Notes: generated by a model from the sequence alone, not told the origin. A stretch of DNA of 61,221 bases from Micromonospora thermarum (GCF_012034245.1 NZ_JAATEO010000032.1:1-61221), one strand, 5' to 3'; shown: positions 1-11,796, counted from the stretch's first letter. Numbers and translations are program-made.

Positions 1-33
1 CCCCCCCCGCCCCTCCCGCCCGGCGAGCAGCCG

Positions 34-94
34 GTTGATCATGAAGCTAGCGGGCGGTAGGGAGATCAAACCGCCCGCCAACTCCATGATCGAC
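34..94. repeat. 61-bp dispersed palindrome, family B copy 1
   Basis: Arms GTTGATCATG and CATGATCGAC enclose a GC-rich stem and an asymmetric centre. Read as reverse complement it matches the copy at 32927-32987 at about 53 of 61 positions, so the two copies lie in opposite orientation. It sits just past the 3' end of the phospholipase gene and could also act as its terminator. Confidence 0.8.
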
Positions 95-109
95 AGGGTT
101 GGCGGCGGG

Positions 110-1138
110 TCAGGCGCGGGGGAGGACCAGGGGGATCACCGTGGGGAGCCCGGCCCAGTCGGCGCTGGCGATGCTGGCGTGGCGGGCGGCCAGGTCGGCC
201 ACCCGGGCGCGGGCGACGTCGGGGTCCGCGCCCACCGCCGGGGGGACGTTCTGGGCGTCGGTCATGATCAGCAGGTAGTTGTTGGTCGAGTACCAGGCGG
301 TGTCGATGCCGCCCGTGACGTACGCCGTCGCGTCCCCGTCGAAGACCACGAACCAGGGGCGCAGCGTGGTGTCGGCGTACCGGCTGCGGGGGTCGCCGGC
401 CTGCGCCCGGTGCACGGCCGGGAAGGCCTGGGCCCGGGCCAGGGTGCCGGCGCTGGCGAGAGCGGCCAGGTGGCGGGCGTACTCGACGTCGGTCCAGAGC
501 ACGTCGGTCGGGTTGCCCTCCTCGACCGTGCCGGGGATCAGCTCGACGATCACCTTCCCGGCGAGCTGCGCCCGGGTCGGCCAGGCGTCGGCGCGGGCGG
601 CGGCGTCCAGGGACGGGTACGTCCCGCGCAGCTGGGCGGGGGTGAACACGCGGTCGCCGAGCCGGGCGGCGAGGACCGCGTCGAGCTGGGCCGGACCCTG
701 CCCGGTGCGGCTGCTGAAGCCGGTCTTCAACTCCAGCTTGAGGATCAGCGGCCCGGCGTCCGGGTGGGCGGCCAGCCAGAGCCGGATGTTGTCCAGGCAG
801 TGCTCCAGGTTCCGGTTCCGGTTCCCGGTGTAGAGCTGGGCGGCGCTGGTCGCGGCCACGCAGTTGTTGTCGTTGCCGAGCGGGTTGGAGTGGCTGACCC
901 GCCAATGCCGGGTGAGGATGTCCGGCCAGACGTCCAGCTCGATCATCCCTGGGCGGGCGTCGAGCGCCTGCGCGAGGTAGGTGTACGTCGCCTTCTCGTA
1001 CGCGTTGTGGGTGCCGACGGCGGTGGCCGCCGAAACGCGCGTGGCCGGGTCGACCGCCGCCTGGGCGGTTGTGGGGGTGAGCAGGGCCGCGGTGAGTGTG
1101 GCGGCGGCGAGGGCGGACAGGAGCGGGAGTCTGCGCAT
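110..1138 (-). CDS. Secreted Ca2+-dependent PI-PLC-like phospholipase
   Basis: A 342-residue exported protein. Residues 1-28 form a Sec signal peptide: a basic start, a long Ala/Leu core and an AQA-A cleavage site. The mature part resembles the phosphatidylinositol phospholipase C superfamily (TIM barrel): GTHNAYEK near residue 44 supplies the first catalytic-type His, ELDVWPD near 67-73 the metal-binding acidic residues, and RHWRVSHSNP follows. The expected activity is phosphodiester cleavage of phosphoinositide or a similar lipid outside the cell; the substrate is inferred. The ATG at 1138 is chosen over an upstream in-frame start because GAGGAGA precedes it by about 7 bases and the signal peptide begins there. 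It is divergent from the next gene. Confidence 0.85.
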   Translation of the reverse strand: MRRLPLLSALAAATLTAALLTPTTAQAAVDPATRVSAATAVGTHNAYEKATYTYLAQALDARPGMIELDVWPDILTRHWRVSHSNPLGNDNNCVAATSAAQLYTGNRNRNLEHCLDNIRLWLAAHPDAGPLILKLELKTGFSSRTGQGPAQLDAVLAARLGDRVFTPAQLRGTYPSLDAAARADAWPTRAQLAGKVIVELIPGTVEEGNPTDVLWTDVEYARHLAALASAGTLARAQAFPAVHRAQAGDPRSRYADTTLRPWFVVFDGDATAYVTGGIDTAWYSTNNYLLIMTDAQNVPPAVGADPDVARARVADLAARHASIASADWAGLPTVIPLVLPRA

Positions 1139-1244
1139 CGGCGGTGTCTCCTCGGGTCGGGGATGCCTGCACAGATCCAAATAGATAAATGTGAACGGCG
1201 GAAGGCGTGCCGCCGACGGCGGAGCGGGCAGCGCCGGGGCTGGT

Positions 1245-1250
1245 TATGGT
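1245..1250 (+). promoter_or_regulatory. -10 box TATGGT of a leaderless promoter
   Basis: TATGGT ends 6 bases before the GTG at 1257, the spacing of leaderless actinobacterial transcripts. It supports that GTG as start of the YyaL-like gene. Confidence 0.6.
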
Positions 1251-1256
1251 CGTCGG

Positions 1257-3302
<2,046 letters not shown>

Positions 3303-3409
3303 TCCGTGCCGCGACGGCCGGCCCGCCCGGCGGAGGGGAACCGGGGCCGGGATCCCTCCCGACGGGTGGTCGGGGGCCGGGCGGCGGCGAGGCGGAACCG
3401 CAGCCCGGA

Positions 3410-3415
3410 TAGGCT
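3410..3415 (+). promoter_or_regulatory. Candidate -10 box TAGGCT for purK
   Basis: TAGGCT ends 9 bases before the purK ATG and no Shine-Dalgarno is visible, suggesting a leaderless or nearly leaderless transcript. Confidence 0.5.
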
Positions 3416-3424
3416 GGCGCCGCT

Positions 3425-4606
3425 ATGGATTCCCGTACCGGTCTGCCCGTTGTCGGCATGGTGGGCGGCGGCCAGCTCGCCCGGATGACCCACCAGGCCG
3501 CGATCGCCCTCGGCCAGTCCCTGCGTGTGCTCGCGCTCGCCCCCGACGACGGCGCCGCCCTGGTGGCCGCCGACGTGCAGTACGGCGACCACACCGACCT
3601 CGCGGCGCTGCGCACCTTCGCCAAGGGCTGCGAGGTGGTCACCTTCGACCACGAGCACGTGCCCACCGAGCACATCGCCACCCTGGCGGGCGAGGGCGTG
3701 AAGCTCTTCCCGCCGGCCGAGGCGTTGGTGCACGCGCAGGACAAGCAGGTCATGCGGGAGCGCCTGGGCTCGCTCGGGGCGCCGAACCCGGCCTGGCGGC
3801 CGGTGGCGGCCCCCGCCGACCTGGTGGCCTTCGGAGACGAGGTCGGCTGGCCGGTGGTGCTCAAGGCGGCCCGGGGCGGGTACGACGGGCGCGGCGTGTG
3901 GATGGTGGACGACGCGGCGCAGGCCGCCGAGCTGGCCGCCACGCTGCTCGCCGGCGGGACGCGGCTCATCGTCGAGGAGCGGGTGGCGCTGCGCCGCGAA
4001 CTGGCCGTGCAGGTGGCCCGGTCGCCGTTCGGGCAGGTCGCCGCGTACCCGGTGGTCGAGACCGTCCAGCGGGACGGGATCTGCGTCGAGGTGCTGGCCC
4101 CCGCGCCGGACCTGCCGGAGGAGCTGGCGGTCGGCGCGCAGCAGCTCGCCATCGACCTCGCCACGGCGCTCGGCGTGGTGGGCCTGCTGGCGGTGGAGCT
4201 GTTCGAGGTGGCCGACGCCGCCGCGCCCACCGGCAGCCGCATCGTCGTCAACGAGCTGGCGATGCGTCCCCACAACTCCGGGCACTGGACGATCGAGGGG
4301 GCCCGGACGTCGCAGTTCGAGCAGCACCTGCGTGCGGTGCTCGACTACCCGATGGGCGACACCTCGCTGACCGCGCCGGTCGTGGTGATGGCGAACGTGC
4401 TCGGGGGCGAGCCGGGCGGCATGTCGATCGACGAGCGGCTGCACCACCTGTTCGCGGCCGAGCCGGGCGCCAAGGTGCACCTGTACGGCAAGCAGGTACG
4501 TCCCGGCCGCAAGATCGGGCACGTGACGGTGCTCGGCGACGACCTGCACGACGTACGGACGCGGGCCGCGCGCGCCGTCCGCTGGCTGCGGGAGGGGCGT
4601 TCGTGA
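3425..4606 (+). CDS. purK: N5-carboxyaminoimidazole ribonucleotide synthase
   Basis: PurK converts AIR, ATP and bicarbonate to N5-CAIR in purine biosynthesis. The 393-residue protein is full length for this ATP-grasp family. It begins with a Rossmann-like preATP-grasp segment (VGGGQLARM near residue 15), has the ATP-grasp loop ARGGYDGRGVW near residues 150-160, and carries the metal-binding NELAMRPHNSGHWT stretch near 280. The stop overlaps the purE GTG in a GTGA arrangement, so the two are translationally coupled. The TAGGCT box upstream supports the ATG at 3425. Confidence 0.97.
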   Translation: MDSRTGLPVVGMVGGGQLARMTHQAAIALGQSLRVLALAPDDGAALVAADVQYGDHTDLAALRTFAKGCEVVTFDHEHVPTEHIATLAGEGVKLFPPAEALVHAQDKQVMRERLGSLGAPNPAWRPVAAPADLVAFGDEVGWPVVLKAARGGYDGRGVWMVDDAAQAAELAATLLAGGTRLIVEERVALRRELAVQVARSPFGQVAAYPVVETVQRDGICVEVLAPAPDLPEELAVGAQQLAIDLATALGVVGLLAVELFEVADAAAPTGSRIVVNELAMRPHNSGHWTIEGARTSQFEQHLRAVLDYPMGDTSLTAPVVVMANVLGGEPGGMSIDERLHHLFAAEPGAKVHLYGKQVRPGRKIGHVTVLGDDLHDVRTRAARAVRWLREGRS

Positions 4607-5094
4607 GCACGGTCGGTCTGATCATGGGCAGCGACTCGGACTGGCCGACGATGAAGGCCGCCGCCGAGGCGCTGGACGAGTTCGAGGTGCCGTACGAGGT
4701 CGGCGTCGTCTCCGCCCACCGCACCCCGGTCAAGATGATCGAGTACGCGCGGACCGCCGCCGACCGGGGCCTCAAGGTGATCATCGCCGGGGCCGGCGGT
4801 GCCGCCCACCTTCCCGGCATGGTGGCCTCGGTGACGCCGCTGCCGGTGATCGGCGTCCCGGTGCCGTTGAAGTACCTCGACGGGATGGACTCGCTGCTCT
4901 CCATCGTGCAGATGCCGGCCGGCGTGCCGGTGGCCACGGTGTCGATCGGCAACGCCCGCAACGCCGGGCTGCTCGCCGTTCGCATCCTCGCCGCCGCCGA
5001 CCGCGCGTTGCTCGACCGCATGTCGGCCTACCAGGCCGACCTGGAGCAGCTCGTCGCCGAAAAGGACGCCGCCCTCCGCGCCTCCCTGACCTGA
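4603..5094 (+). CDS. purE: N5-CAIR mutase
   Basis: PurE class I (163 residues) rearranges N5-CAIR to CAIR, the step after PurK. GSDSDWPTM at the N-terminus binds the phosphate, SAHRTP carries the catalytic His, and GAGGAAHLPGMVAS is the conserved glycine-rich loop. The GTG start at 4603 overlaps the purK stop by four bases. The same frame is open far upstream inside purK, but the family's N-terminus begins exactly here. A 69-bp palindrome follows the gene. Confidence 0.97.
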   Translation: MSTVGLIMGSDSDWPTMKAAAEALDEFEVPYEVGVVSAHRTPVKMIEYARTAADRGLKVIIAGAGGAAHLPGMVASVTPLPVIGVPVPLKYLDGMDSLLSIVQMPAGVPVATVSIGNARNAGLLAVRILAAADRALLDRMSAYQADLEQLVAEKDAALRASLT

Positions 5095-5114
5095 CCGGCC
5101 CCGCCACCCCGCGT

Positions 5115-5183
5115 CGATCTTGCACTTTCGGCCCTTGATATGTGACTTATGTGCCATTCGTCGGGGCAGAAACTGCAAGATCG
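5115..5183. repeat. 69-bp dispersed palindrome, family A copy 1
   Basis: Left arm CGATCTTGCACTTTCGGCCC pairs with GGGGCAGAAACTGCAAGATCG-type sequence on the right with few mismatches; the centre is unrelated to the other copies. It lies between the convergent purE and membrane-protein genes. Confidence 0.85.
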
Positions 5184-5261
5184 GCGCAGCGATGGGGCGG
5201 TCCGGCGCGAGGTGAGGCGGGGTCGGCACGATCTGCTCGCCCACGGCGAGAGCCCTCCGGT

Positions 5262-8200
5262 TCATCGCATGCCGCGGAGGGCGGTCTGGAGGCGTTCCTG
5301 GGCGCGACGGCGGCGTTCGTTGCTGGCGCCGAGGACCAGCAGCAGGATCCCGACCGGGATCAGCGCGAGCCACGGGCCGAGGCTGAACAGCGCGTGGATG
5401 GCCGTGATCGCGGTGACCGTCGCGCCCACGATCACCGGCGCCTGCTGCTGGCTCATCGAGCCGAAGATCAGCACGGCCACCGCGCCGAGCAGCAGGAGCA
5501 CCTGCCGAAGCGTGCTGGTGTCGGTGGCCAGCACGATCGCCAGCGTGGGGACGAAGGCCGCCACCAGCGCCGGCCCGTACGCCACCCAGCTGCTGATCTC
5601 GGCGTGCTGGCGCAGCTCCAACACCCCGACGAGCAGGGCCAACGCGGCGAACGGCAGCGTGTACGCCTCGGGCAGCGCGACCTCGGCCACCCGCATGAGG
5701 ATCCACCAGGCGGTGATCTCGCAGACCACGACCGCCCAGAACAGGATCCGGCGTTCCACCGGCCGGCGGCCGGGCCGGGCCGCCGCCACCCCGAGGACGG
5801 CGCCCCAGGCGGCGAGCAGCGCGGCGATGTGCCGGGGTGAGTCGTACGCGAGAGCCAGGGCGATCAGTGCGGCGGCGTGGCCGCTCCACTCCACGGTGGC
5901 TGCCTCGCGCTGTGCCTCGGGGCGACGCAGGCGGGGCAGGGTCGCCGCGAACACCTGGAGGGCCGCGCCGACGGCCAGGACGCCGAACGCGGACCACACC
6001 GCCGCGAGGCCGGCGACCAGCCCGGCGGTGAGCACGAAGAGCTGCGCCATCAGGGAGGCGAACAGCCAGCCGAGGATGCGGGCCCGCTGGGTGGTGCCGA
6101 AGAGCGCCGCCACCGTGCCGACACCCACGGCACCGCCCAGCGTGAAGAGGGTCAGCTCCCGGGTGGCGAGGCTCCCGGCGAGCCCGGCCCCGCCGGCGGC
6201 CAGGCCGATCACGAAGACGAGCACGCGGGCCAGGCGGAGCGAGCGGGCCCGCTCGACCAGGGCCGGCGGGGGCGTGAGGGCCAGCCCCAGCATCGAGATG
6301 GTGAAGACCGCCAGCCCGGCGAGGGTGGTCGCCCGCCAGCCGATGCCCAGGGCCACGGGCGTGATGAGCAGGGTCACCGCGGCACCCGGCAGCACCACCG
6401 GCACCGCCCGGCTCCGCCGGCCGCCGCTGAAGCCGATGGCGGCCAGAGCGGCGGTCACGGTCAGCAGCAGCGCGGTGAGCACGTGCGTCGGGTCCACCGC
6501 GTCCGGGGGCGGGGTGAGCAGCTCCGGCGGCGGCCCCTGCCAGATCCGGCTGAGGGTGCGCTGCGGCTCGACCAGGGCCACGTAGAGGGAGGGCGCCAGC
6601 GAGACCAGGGCCAGAACCGTCGGCAGCGCGGCCGCGGCGAGGGCTCCGGCGGCCGGGTTGACCCGCCAGCGCCGGGTACCGGTCTCGGGGAAGCGGCGGA
6701 GAGCGCCGTCGAGGAGCAACGCCCACCGGCGGACCGGCGCCGCCGCGCCGACGGGCGGCTCGGTGGCGCCGCGAACCAGCTCGGCGAGCACACCGAGCAG
6801 GGCCGCGGCGGCGGCGTACACGCCGACCGGCAGACCGGTGGGGACGGCGGCGAGGGCGCTGACCGTCGCGCCGCCGACCACCGCGACGCTCGCCCAGGGC
6901 AGATACTGCGGCACCTGCCGGCGAACGGCGGCCACGGCCGCCAGACCGAGACTGGACGCGGCCAGCGCGGCGGTCAGCACCACCTGCGGCGAGCGGCCGA
7001 ACTCGGCGGCCAGGGCGGCCACCGCGCCGGGCAGCGCGAGGAGGGCGGCACCCATCGCGGCGCCGCCGATCTGGGCCAGGTGCGACGGCATCCCCTCGGT
7101 GTCGATGTCGTCCACCTGAGGCGTCGCCAGGGCGCGGGCCAGCGCCGCCACCACGACGCCGATCAGCACGATGCTGCCGAGCGCCAGCGCGGTCGTCCAC
7201 GGCCGTACCAGACCGGCGCCCGCCGCGTGCAGCGCCACCACACCGGCCACGACCGCGCGGGAGACGGCGGCGCGCGGGTCGACGGAGGCCACGGCCGCCA
7301 TGCCGTACACGGTGGCGACCGTCGCACCGACCAGCACCGGCGACCACCACGGCAGCGCGAACGCGGCCGGAGCGCCGATGGTGGCCAGGACGACGGCGGC
7401 GCCGGAGACGTCGTACCGCCATGGCGGCGGCAGCAGGACCGCCGCGGCGACGGCCAGCAGCACCAGCGCGACCGGTGCCTGCCAGGTGGAGCCACCCGTC
7501 GGGGCGGCCGGCCAACCCGTCAGGTCACCGGCCCAGATCGGTCCGGGAGTGGCGAGGACGCCGAGCCCGCCGCGCAGGGCCGACCAGCCGGCCAGCAGCC
7601 CGATGAGCACGCCGCCGACGGCGAGACCGAGGGTGGGCCCGCGCCGCCACTCCTCGGGCAGGGCGCGGGCGGCCATGGCGACGACCAGCACCAGCGCGGC
7701 CGCCACCGCCAGTTGCCCGCCCGGGGCGATGACGGCGGCGATCCGGAGCAGGGTGGCGATCAGCGCGGCGGTCACCGCCGCGGCGGCCAGGTCGGATCCG
7801 TCCAGGGTGAGGTCGGAGCGCCGGCCGGCGTCGATGGACGGCGCGAGGAACAGCAGCACGGCAGCGACCAGCAGCAGCGCGCCGACCCACGCGTCGGCGG
7901 CGGTGGTGCCGGGTGCCCCGAAGGCGGCGGCCGCCACCGCCAGGGCACCCAGACCCGTGCCCACCGCCAACGGGACGGGGAGGTGCCGCTGCGACACCTG
8001 CACGATGGCGGCGTACCCGAGCGTGACGCAGACGGCGAGGAAACTCGCGGCCAGCACCGGCACGGTCACCTCGCGCATATCGGCCGGCGTGAGGGTCGGG
8101 CCGGCCGGCGCGGTGGCGGCGACGAAGGCGGCCACGGCACCCGGCAGCGCGAACGCCGCGCCGCCCGCCGCCCACGCCGACACGGTGTCCGCCGGGGCCG

Positions 8201-10199
8201 GGGCGAGGCGGACCCGGGGCGCCGCGGCGACCAGCACTCCCGCCGCGAACAGCGTGAGTAGGACGGCGGCGGTCAGCGGGGGCCGGGCCAGCCCGGCCCC
8301 CGCGCCGAAGAGCCCCACCCCGGCGGCGGTGGCGGCGTGCGCCAGCGCGGCCCGCTCCGTCCGCGCCGAGAGGCCGAGCACCCCGATGACGATCGCGGCG
8401 AGCACCATCGGCCAGGGGGCCGCCGCCCACCCGAGCCCGAACGACGCCGGCACGGCGAGGGCGGTCAGCGCCGCGCCCACCACCGCGAACTCCCGACGGA
8501 TCTCGGACGGCAGGGCCACCACGGCGGCGACGGTCAACAGCAGGGCGCTCGCGGCGAGTTGTCCGGTGACCGGGCCGGCCGCGGCGGCCAGCTCGGCCGC
8601 GTACCGGTCGAGGTCGGCCGCCCACGCCGGTTGCGCGGCGCGGACCGGGGCCACCCCGGCGCGCAGGGCGCCGCCGGCCACCACCACGCCGCTGACCGTC
8701 AGCGCGATGGCGGAGGCGAACTGCGGCCCGCGCCGGGCCGCCTCCGGAACCGCGCGTACGGCCACGCCGGTGATCGCGATGACGGCGGAGATCAGCAGCA
8801 ACGACCGGCCGGGAAACGCCACCGAGACGACCCGGCCCACCGCGCCGATCACGGCGAGGGTGAAGATGCCGGCCCCGACGTCGGGCAGCGGGGGCCTGCC
8901 CAGCCCCAGCGTCCCGACGAGGCAGACCGCCGCGGCGAACAGCAGCGCGGCACCCGCGCCGGTCGCGGCCGGCACGGTCGTCGCGCGCAGCAGCGCGGTG
9001 ACGGCGTACGCGAGGGCGACCGCGACCGCGACGGCGTGCAGCCCCCAGGCCACCTCCCGCAGCCACGGCACGGGGCGCGTGGCCGGGGCGTCGGCGGCAC
9101 CCGCCACGGGCCCGCCGAGCACCTCGTCCGCCTCCTCGGGGGCGCCCTCGGGCCGCCCGGTGCCCTGCCGCTGCCGGGGCGCGACGGGCGTCGCGTCCGG
9201 CCGCCCGGTCGCGGCCTCCGGTGCGGCGGCCGCGGGCGCCTCGGGCAGGTCCCGGCGGACCGGTCGTTCCACGGTGACCGGTGAGCGGGCGAGCCAGAGG
9301 TCGAGGATGGAGACCAGGGTGAGCAGCACCGCCCAGCCCGTGGGCCCGGTGACCCGGTCGTAGGCGAGCAGCGGCAGCACGGGTTGGGCGGCCAGCACGG
9401 TGGCGAACCGGGGGGCGCGCAGCCCGGTCCAGCCGGCGTACGCGAACGACACCCCGGCGGTCACCGCGAAGATCACTCCCGCGAAGACCGCGCCGGAGGC
9501 GCCGCCGTTGCCGATGCGGTCCACGGCCCACAGCGCGTACCCGGCGAGCGGCACCAAAAGCAGCCCCACGGCGGAGATCGTCTCGGCGGTGGAGGTCAGC
9601 CCGCGCCGGGCCAGCACCGGTGGGGTGAGCAGCATCAGCACCGTCGCGAGGAGCAGCACGCCCAGCCGGGCGAGCGCGTCCATCGAGCTGGTCGCCACGG
9701 CGGCGAAGACCACCGCGGCGACCCCGAGCAGCAGCGCGCCGAGGCCGAGCGGGATGTTCTGCACCTCGCGGCTGGACGCCTCCGGCGGGTGCTCCGGGTC
9801 GTCCGCGTCGAGCCAGGTGGCCGGGGGAGGCGGTGGGGGCGCGTCGTCCGACCCCGGGGGTGTGCCCTGGCGGGGCACCCGCGGCGGCGCGCCGGTGGCG
9901 GCGGTCGGCGGGCGACGGCCGGGCCGGCGGCGCAGCACCCGGCGTGGCCGCGTGGCCTGCTTGATCCGTTCCTCACCGGCGTGGGCGAGGATGTCCCGCT
10001 GGAACAGGGCGGCCTGCATCTTGGCGGCGATCTGCCGCTGCTCGCGGGCGATCTCGGCGTCGCGCGCCTTCATCTCCGCGATGGACCGCTCGATCTCCGC
10101 CAGGTGTTCGAGCCACTGTGGCTGCTCCGCGCCGCAGTGGGGGCAGCTGACGGCCGGCTTGATCTCCCGGCCGCACGAGGAGCACTGAAAGCTCGCCAC
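5262..10199 (-). CDS. Very large polytopic membrane protein, SCO7613 C-terminal-domain type
   Basis: A 1645-residue protein. The N-terminus has a zinc ribbon (C6-x2-C9 and C19-x2-C22), then a charged helical segment at about 30-65 that may be a coiled coil, then a basic and proline-rich linker. From about residue 150 to the end it is nearly continuous hydrophobic helices broken by short Pro/Gly loops, dozens of probable membrane segments. It fits the actinobacterial group annotated as SCO7613 C-terminal domain membrane proteins; no function is known. The start is GTG at 10199, preceded by GGAGGGG on the minus strand. The UDP-glucose dehydrogenase gene lies upstream on the same strand, separated by a terminator hairpin. 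Confidence 0.85.
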   Translation of the reverse strand: MASFQCSSCGREIKPAVSCPHCGAEQPQWLEHLAEIERSIAEMKARDAEIAREQRQIAAKMQAALFQRDILAHAGEERIKQATRPRRVLRRRPGRRPPTAATGAPPRVPRQGTPPGSDDAPPPPPPATWLDADDPEHPPEASSREVQNIPLGLGALLLGVAAVVFAAVATSSMDALARLGVLLLATVLMLLTPPVLARRGLTSTAETISAVGLLLVPLAGYALWAVDRIGNGGASGAVFAGVIFAVTAGVSFAYAGWTGLRAPRFATVLAAQPVLPLLAYDRVTGPTGWAVLLTLVSILDLWLARSPVTVERPVRRDLPEAPAAAAPEAATGRPDATPVAPRQRQGTGRPEGAPEEADEVLGGPVAGAADAPATRPVPWLREVAWGLHAVAVAVALAYAVTALLRATTVPAATGAGAALLFAAAVCLVGTLGLGRPPLPDVGAGIFTLAVIGAVGRVVSVAFPGRSLLLISAVIAITGVAVRAVPEAARRGPQFASAIALTVSGVVVAGGALRAGVAPVRAAQPAWAADLDRYAAELAAAAGPVTGQLAASALLLTVAAVVALPSEIRREFAVVGAALTALAVPASFGLGWAAAPWPMVLAAIVIGVLGLSARTERAALAHAATAAGVGLFGAGAGLARPPLTAAVLLTLFAAGVLVAAAPRVRLAPAPADTVSAWAAGGAAFALPGAVAAFVAATAPAGPTLTPADMREVTVPVLAASFLAVCVTLGYAAIVQVSQRHLPVPLAVGTGLGALAVAAAAFGAPGTTAADAWVGALLLVAAVLLFLAPSIDAGRRSDLTLDGSDLAAAAVTAALIATLLRIAAVIAPGGQLAVAAALVLVVAMAARALPEEWRRGPTLGLAVGGVLIGLLAGWSALRGGLGVLATPGPIWAGDLTGWPAAPTGGSTWQAPVALVLLAVAAAVLLPPPWRYDVSGAAVVLATIGAPAAFALPWWSPVLVGATVATVYGMAAVASVDPRAAVSRAVVAGVVALHAAGAGLVRPWTTALALGSIVLIGVVVAALARALATPQVDDIDTEGMPSHLAQIGGAAMGAALLALPGAVAALAAEFGRSPQVVLTAALAASSLGLAAVAAVRRQVPQYLPWASVAVVGGATVSALAAVPTGLPVGVYAAAAALLGVLAELVRGATEPPVGAAAPVRRWALLLDGALRRFPETGTRRWRVNPAAGALAAAALPTVLALVSLAPSLYVALVEPQRTLSRIWQGPPPELLTPPPDAVDPTHVLTALLLTVTAALAAIGFSGGRRSRAVPVVLPGAAVTLLITPVALGIGWRATTLAGLAVFTISMLGLALTPPPALVERARSLRLARVLVFVIGLAAGGAGLAGSLATRELTLFTLGGAVGVGTVAALFGTTQRARILGWLFASLMAQLFVLTAGLVAGLAAVWSAFGVLAVGAALQVFAATLPRLRRPEAQREAATVEWSGHAAALIALALAYDSPRHIAALLAAWGAVLGVAAARPGRRPVERRILFWAVVVCEITAWWILMRVAEVALPEAYTLPFAALALLVGVLELRQHAEISSWVAYGPALVAAFVPTLAIVLATDTSTLRQVLLLLGAVAVLIFGSMSQQQAPVIVGATVTAITAIHALFSLGPWLALIPVGILLLVLGASNERRRRAQERLQTALRGMR

Positions 10200-10309
10200 G
10201 ACACCCCTCCACCCGCACTGTGGACCTCCACTGTCGCAGCATGCCCAAAGCTGGCGCGGATTTCGACAGTTGTCGGCGGGTCCGGGGTGACGACGGTCGG
10301 CGTACGCGA

Positions 10310-10349
10310 TGACGGCCGGCCGCGGCGCAGGCCGCGCGACCGGCCGTCA
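10310..10349 (-). terminator. Strong hairpin after UDP-glucose dehydrogenase
   Basis: TGACGGCCGG pairs perfectly with CCGGCCGTCA, and an inner CGCGGC/GCCGCG stem extends it. It lies just past the stop of the gene at 10369. Confidence 0.75.
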
Positions 10350-10368
10350 GGCTGAGGTCAGGAGGGCG

Positions 10369-11796
10369 TCAGGGCCGACCCATCCCGCGGTACTCCCAGC
10401 CGGCCTGCGTCCACAGTGTCGGGTCGAGGCAGTTGCGGCCGTCCACCACCTTGCGGCCGGCGACCAGCTCACCGAGGGCGACCGGGTCGGCGTTGCGGAA
10501 GTCGGCCCACTCGGTCAGGACGCAGACCAGGTCGGAGCCGGTCACCGCCTCGTTGATGCCCGGCTCGTAGGTCAGCTCGGGCGCCACCGCGCGGGCGCGT
10601 TCCATGCCCTGCGGGTCGTACACGTGCACGTCGGCCCCGGCCTTGCGGAGCAGCGACGCCACCGCGAGGGCCGGCGCGTCGCGGACGTCGTCGGTGTTGG
10701 GCTTGAAGGTCGCACCGAGCACCGCGATCCTCGTGCCGGACAGGTCGGGGCCGGCGGGGCCGGAGCGGCGGCCGAGCAGGTCGGCGGCGAGCTGGACCAC
10801 CCGGGTACGGCGGCGCAGGTTGATCAGGTCGACCTCGTGCAGGAAGCGGAGGGCCTCCCCGGCGCCCAGCTCCTGCGCCCGGGCCTGGAAGGCCCGGATG
10901 TCCTTGGGCAGGCAGGCGCCGCCGAAGCCGAGCCCGGCCTGGAGGAACCGGTTGCCGATCCGGGGGTCGAAGCCGATCGCCCGGGCGAGGTGGGTCACGT
11001 CGCCGCCGGACGCCTCGCAGACCTCGGCCATCGCGTTGATGAAGGAGATCTTGGTGGCGAGGAAGGCGTTAGCGGCGACCTTCACCAGTTCGGCGGTGGC
11101 GAAGTCGGTGACGACCAACGGCACCTCGCGGTCCTCGGTCGCGGCCAGGTCGAAGACGCCCTTGTGGGCGGCGTAGAGCATGCCGTTGGCCCACTCGCTC
11201 TTGACGCCCACCACGATCCGGTTCGGCCGCAGCACGTCGTCGACGGCGAAGCCCTCCTGGAGGAACTCGGGGCTCCACGCCACCTCGACGCCGAGGTCGG
11301 TCGGTGTGTGTTTGCTCACGAGCTGCTCGACCCACTCGGCCGTGCCGACCGGCACGGTCGACTTGCCGACGATCAGCGCCTTGCGGGTGAGGTGCTGGGC
11401 CAGGCTGGTGACGGCGGCCTCGACGTACGACAGGTCGGCGCCCATGCCGTCGGCGCGCTGGGGGGTGCCCACGCAGATGAAGTGCACGTCGCCGAAGTCG
11501 GCGGTCTCGGCCATGTCGGTGCTGAACCGCAGCCGCCCGGCCGCGAGGTTGCGCTTGAGCAGCTCGTCGAGGCCCGGCTCGTGGATCGGCACCTCGCCCG
11601 CGTTGAGCATGGCGATCTTGTCGGCGTCGACGTCGAAGCCGAGGACCTCGTACCCCAGTTCCGCGTAACAGATGGCGTACGTCGCGCCGAGGTAGCCGGT
11701 GCCGAGGAAGGTCACCCGGGGACGGGCGGCGCCCGACGGGGGCGTCACCGCGCCGATCGGAGGCATCGGCTGGCTGTTCGGGTACGGGATTGTCAC
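10369..11796 (-). CDS. UDP-glucose/UDP-mannuronate-type 6-dehydrogenase
   Basis: A 475-residue NAD-dependent nucleotide-sugar dehydrogenase, oxidising UDP-glucose to UDP-glucuronate by two steps (substrate inferred from closest family type). The Rossmann motif GTGYLGATYA lies near residue 30, and the catalytic cysteine sits in GFGGACLPKDIRAF. The C-terminal domain includes FKPNTDDVRDAPAL and the NADxVALGE-like UDP-binding region. The GTG at 11796 is chosen because GGAGAAG lies about 8 bases upstream and the earlier in-frame sequence has no ribosome site. It is divergent from the acyl-CoA dehydrogenase. Confidence 0.9.
   Translation of the reverse strand: MTIPYPNSQPMPPIGAVTPPSGAARPRVTFLGTGYLGATYAICYAELGYEVLGFDVDADKIAMLNAGEVPIHEPGLDELLKRNLAAGRLRFSTDMAETADFGDVHFICVGTPQRADGMGADLSYVEAAVTSLAQHLTRKALIVGKSTVPVGTAEWVEQLVSKHTPTDLGVEVAWSPEFLQEGFAVDDVLRPNRIVVGVKSEWANGMLYAAHKGVFDLAATEDREVPLVVTDFATAELVKVAANAFLATKISFINAMAEVCEASGGDVTHLARAIGFDPRIGNRFLQAGLGFGGACLPKDIRAFQARAQELGAGEALRFLHEVDLINLRRRTRVVQLAADLLGRRSGPAGPDLSGTRIAVLGATFKPNTDDVRDAPALAVASLLRKAGADVHVYDPQGMERARAVAPELTYEPGINEAVTGSDLVCVLTEWADFRNADPVALGELVAGRKVVDGRNCLDPTLWTQAGWEYRGMGRP

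Noticed and set aside
4345..7515. 1056-codon minus-strand frame
   Set aside because: It overlaps purE antisense and the large membrane-protein gene in another frame; composition is low-complexity Arg/Gly/Ala, while the overlapping genes have clear family motifs.
5877..9363. Long plus-strand frames antisense to the membrane-protein gene
   Set aside because: Both are compositional shadows; no ribosome site and no conserved motif.
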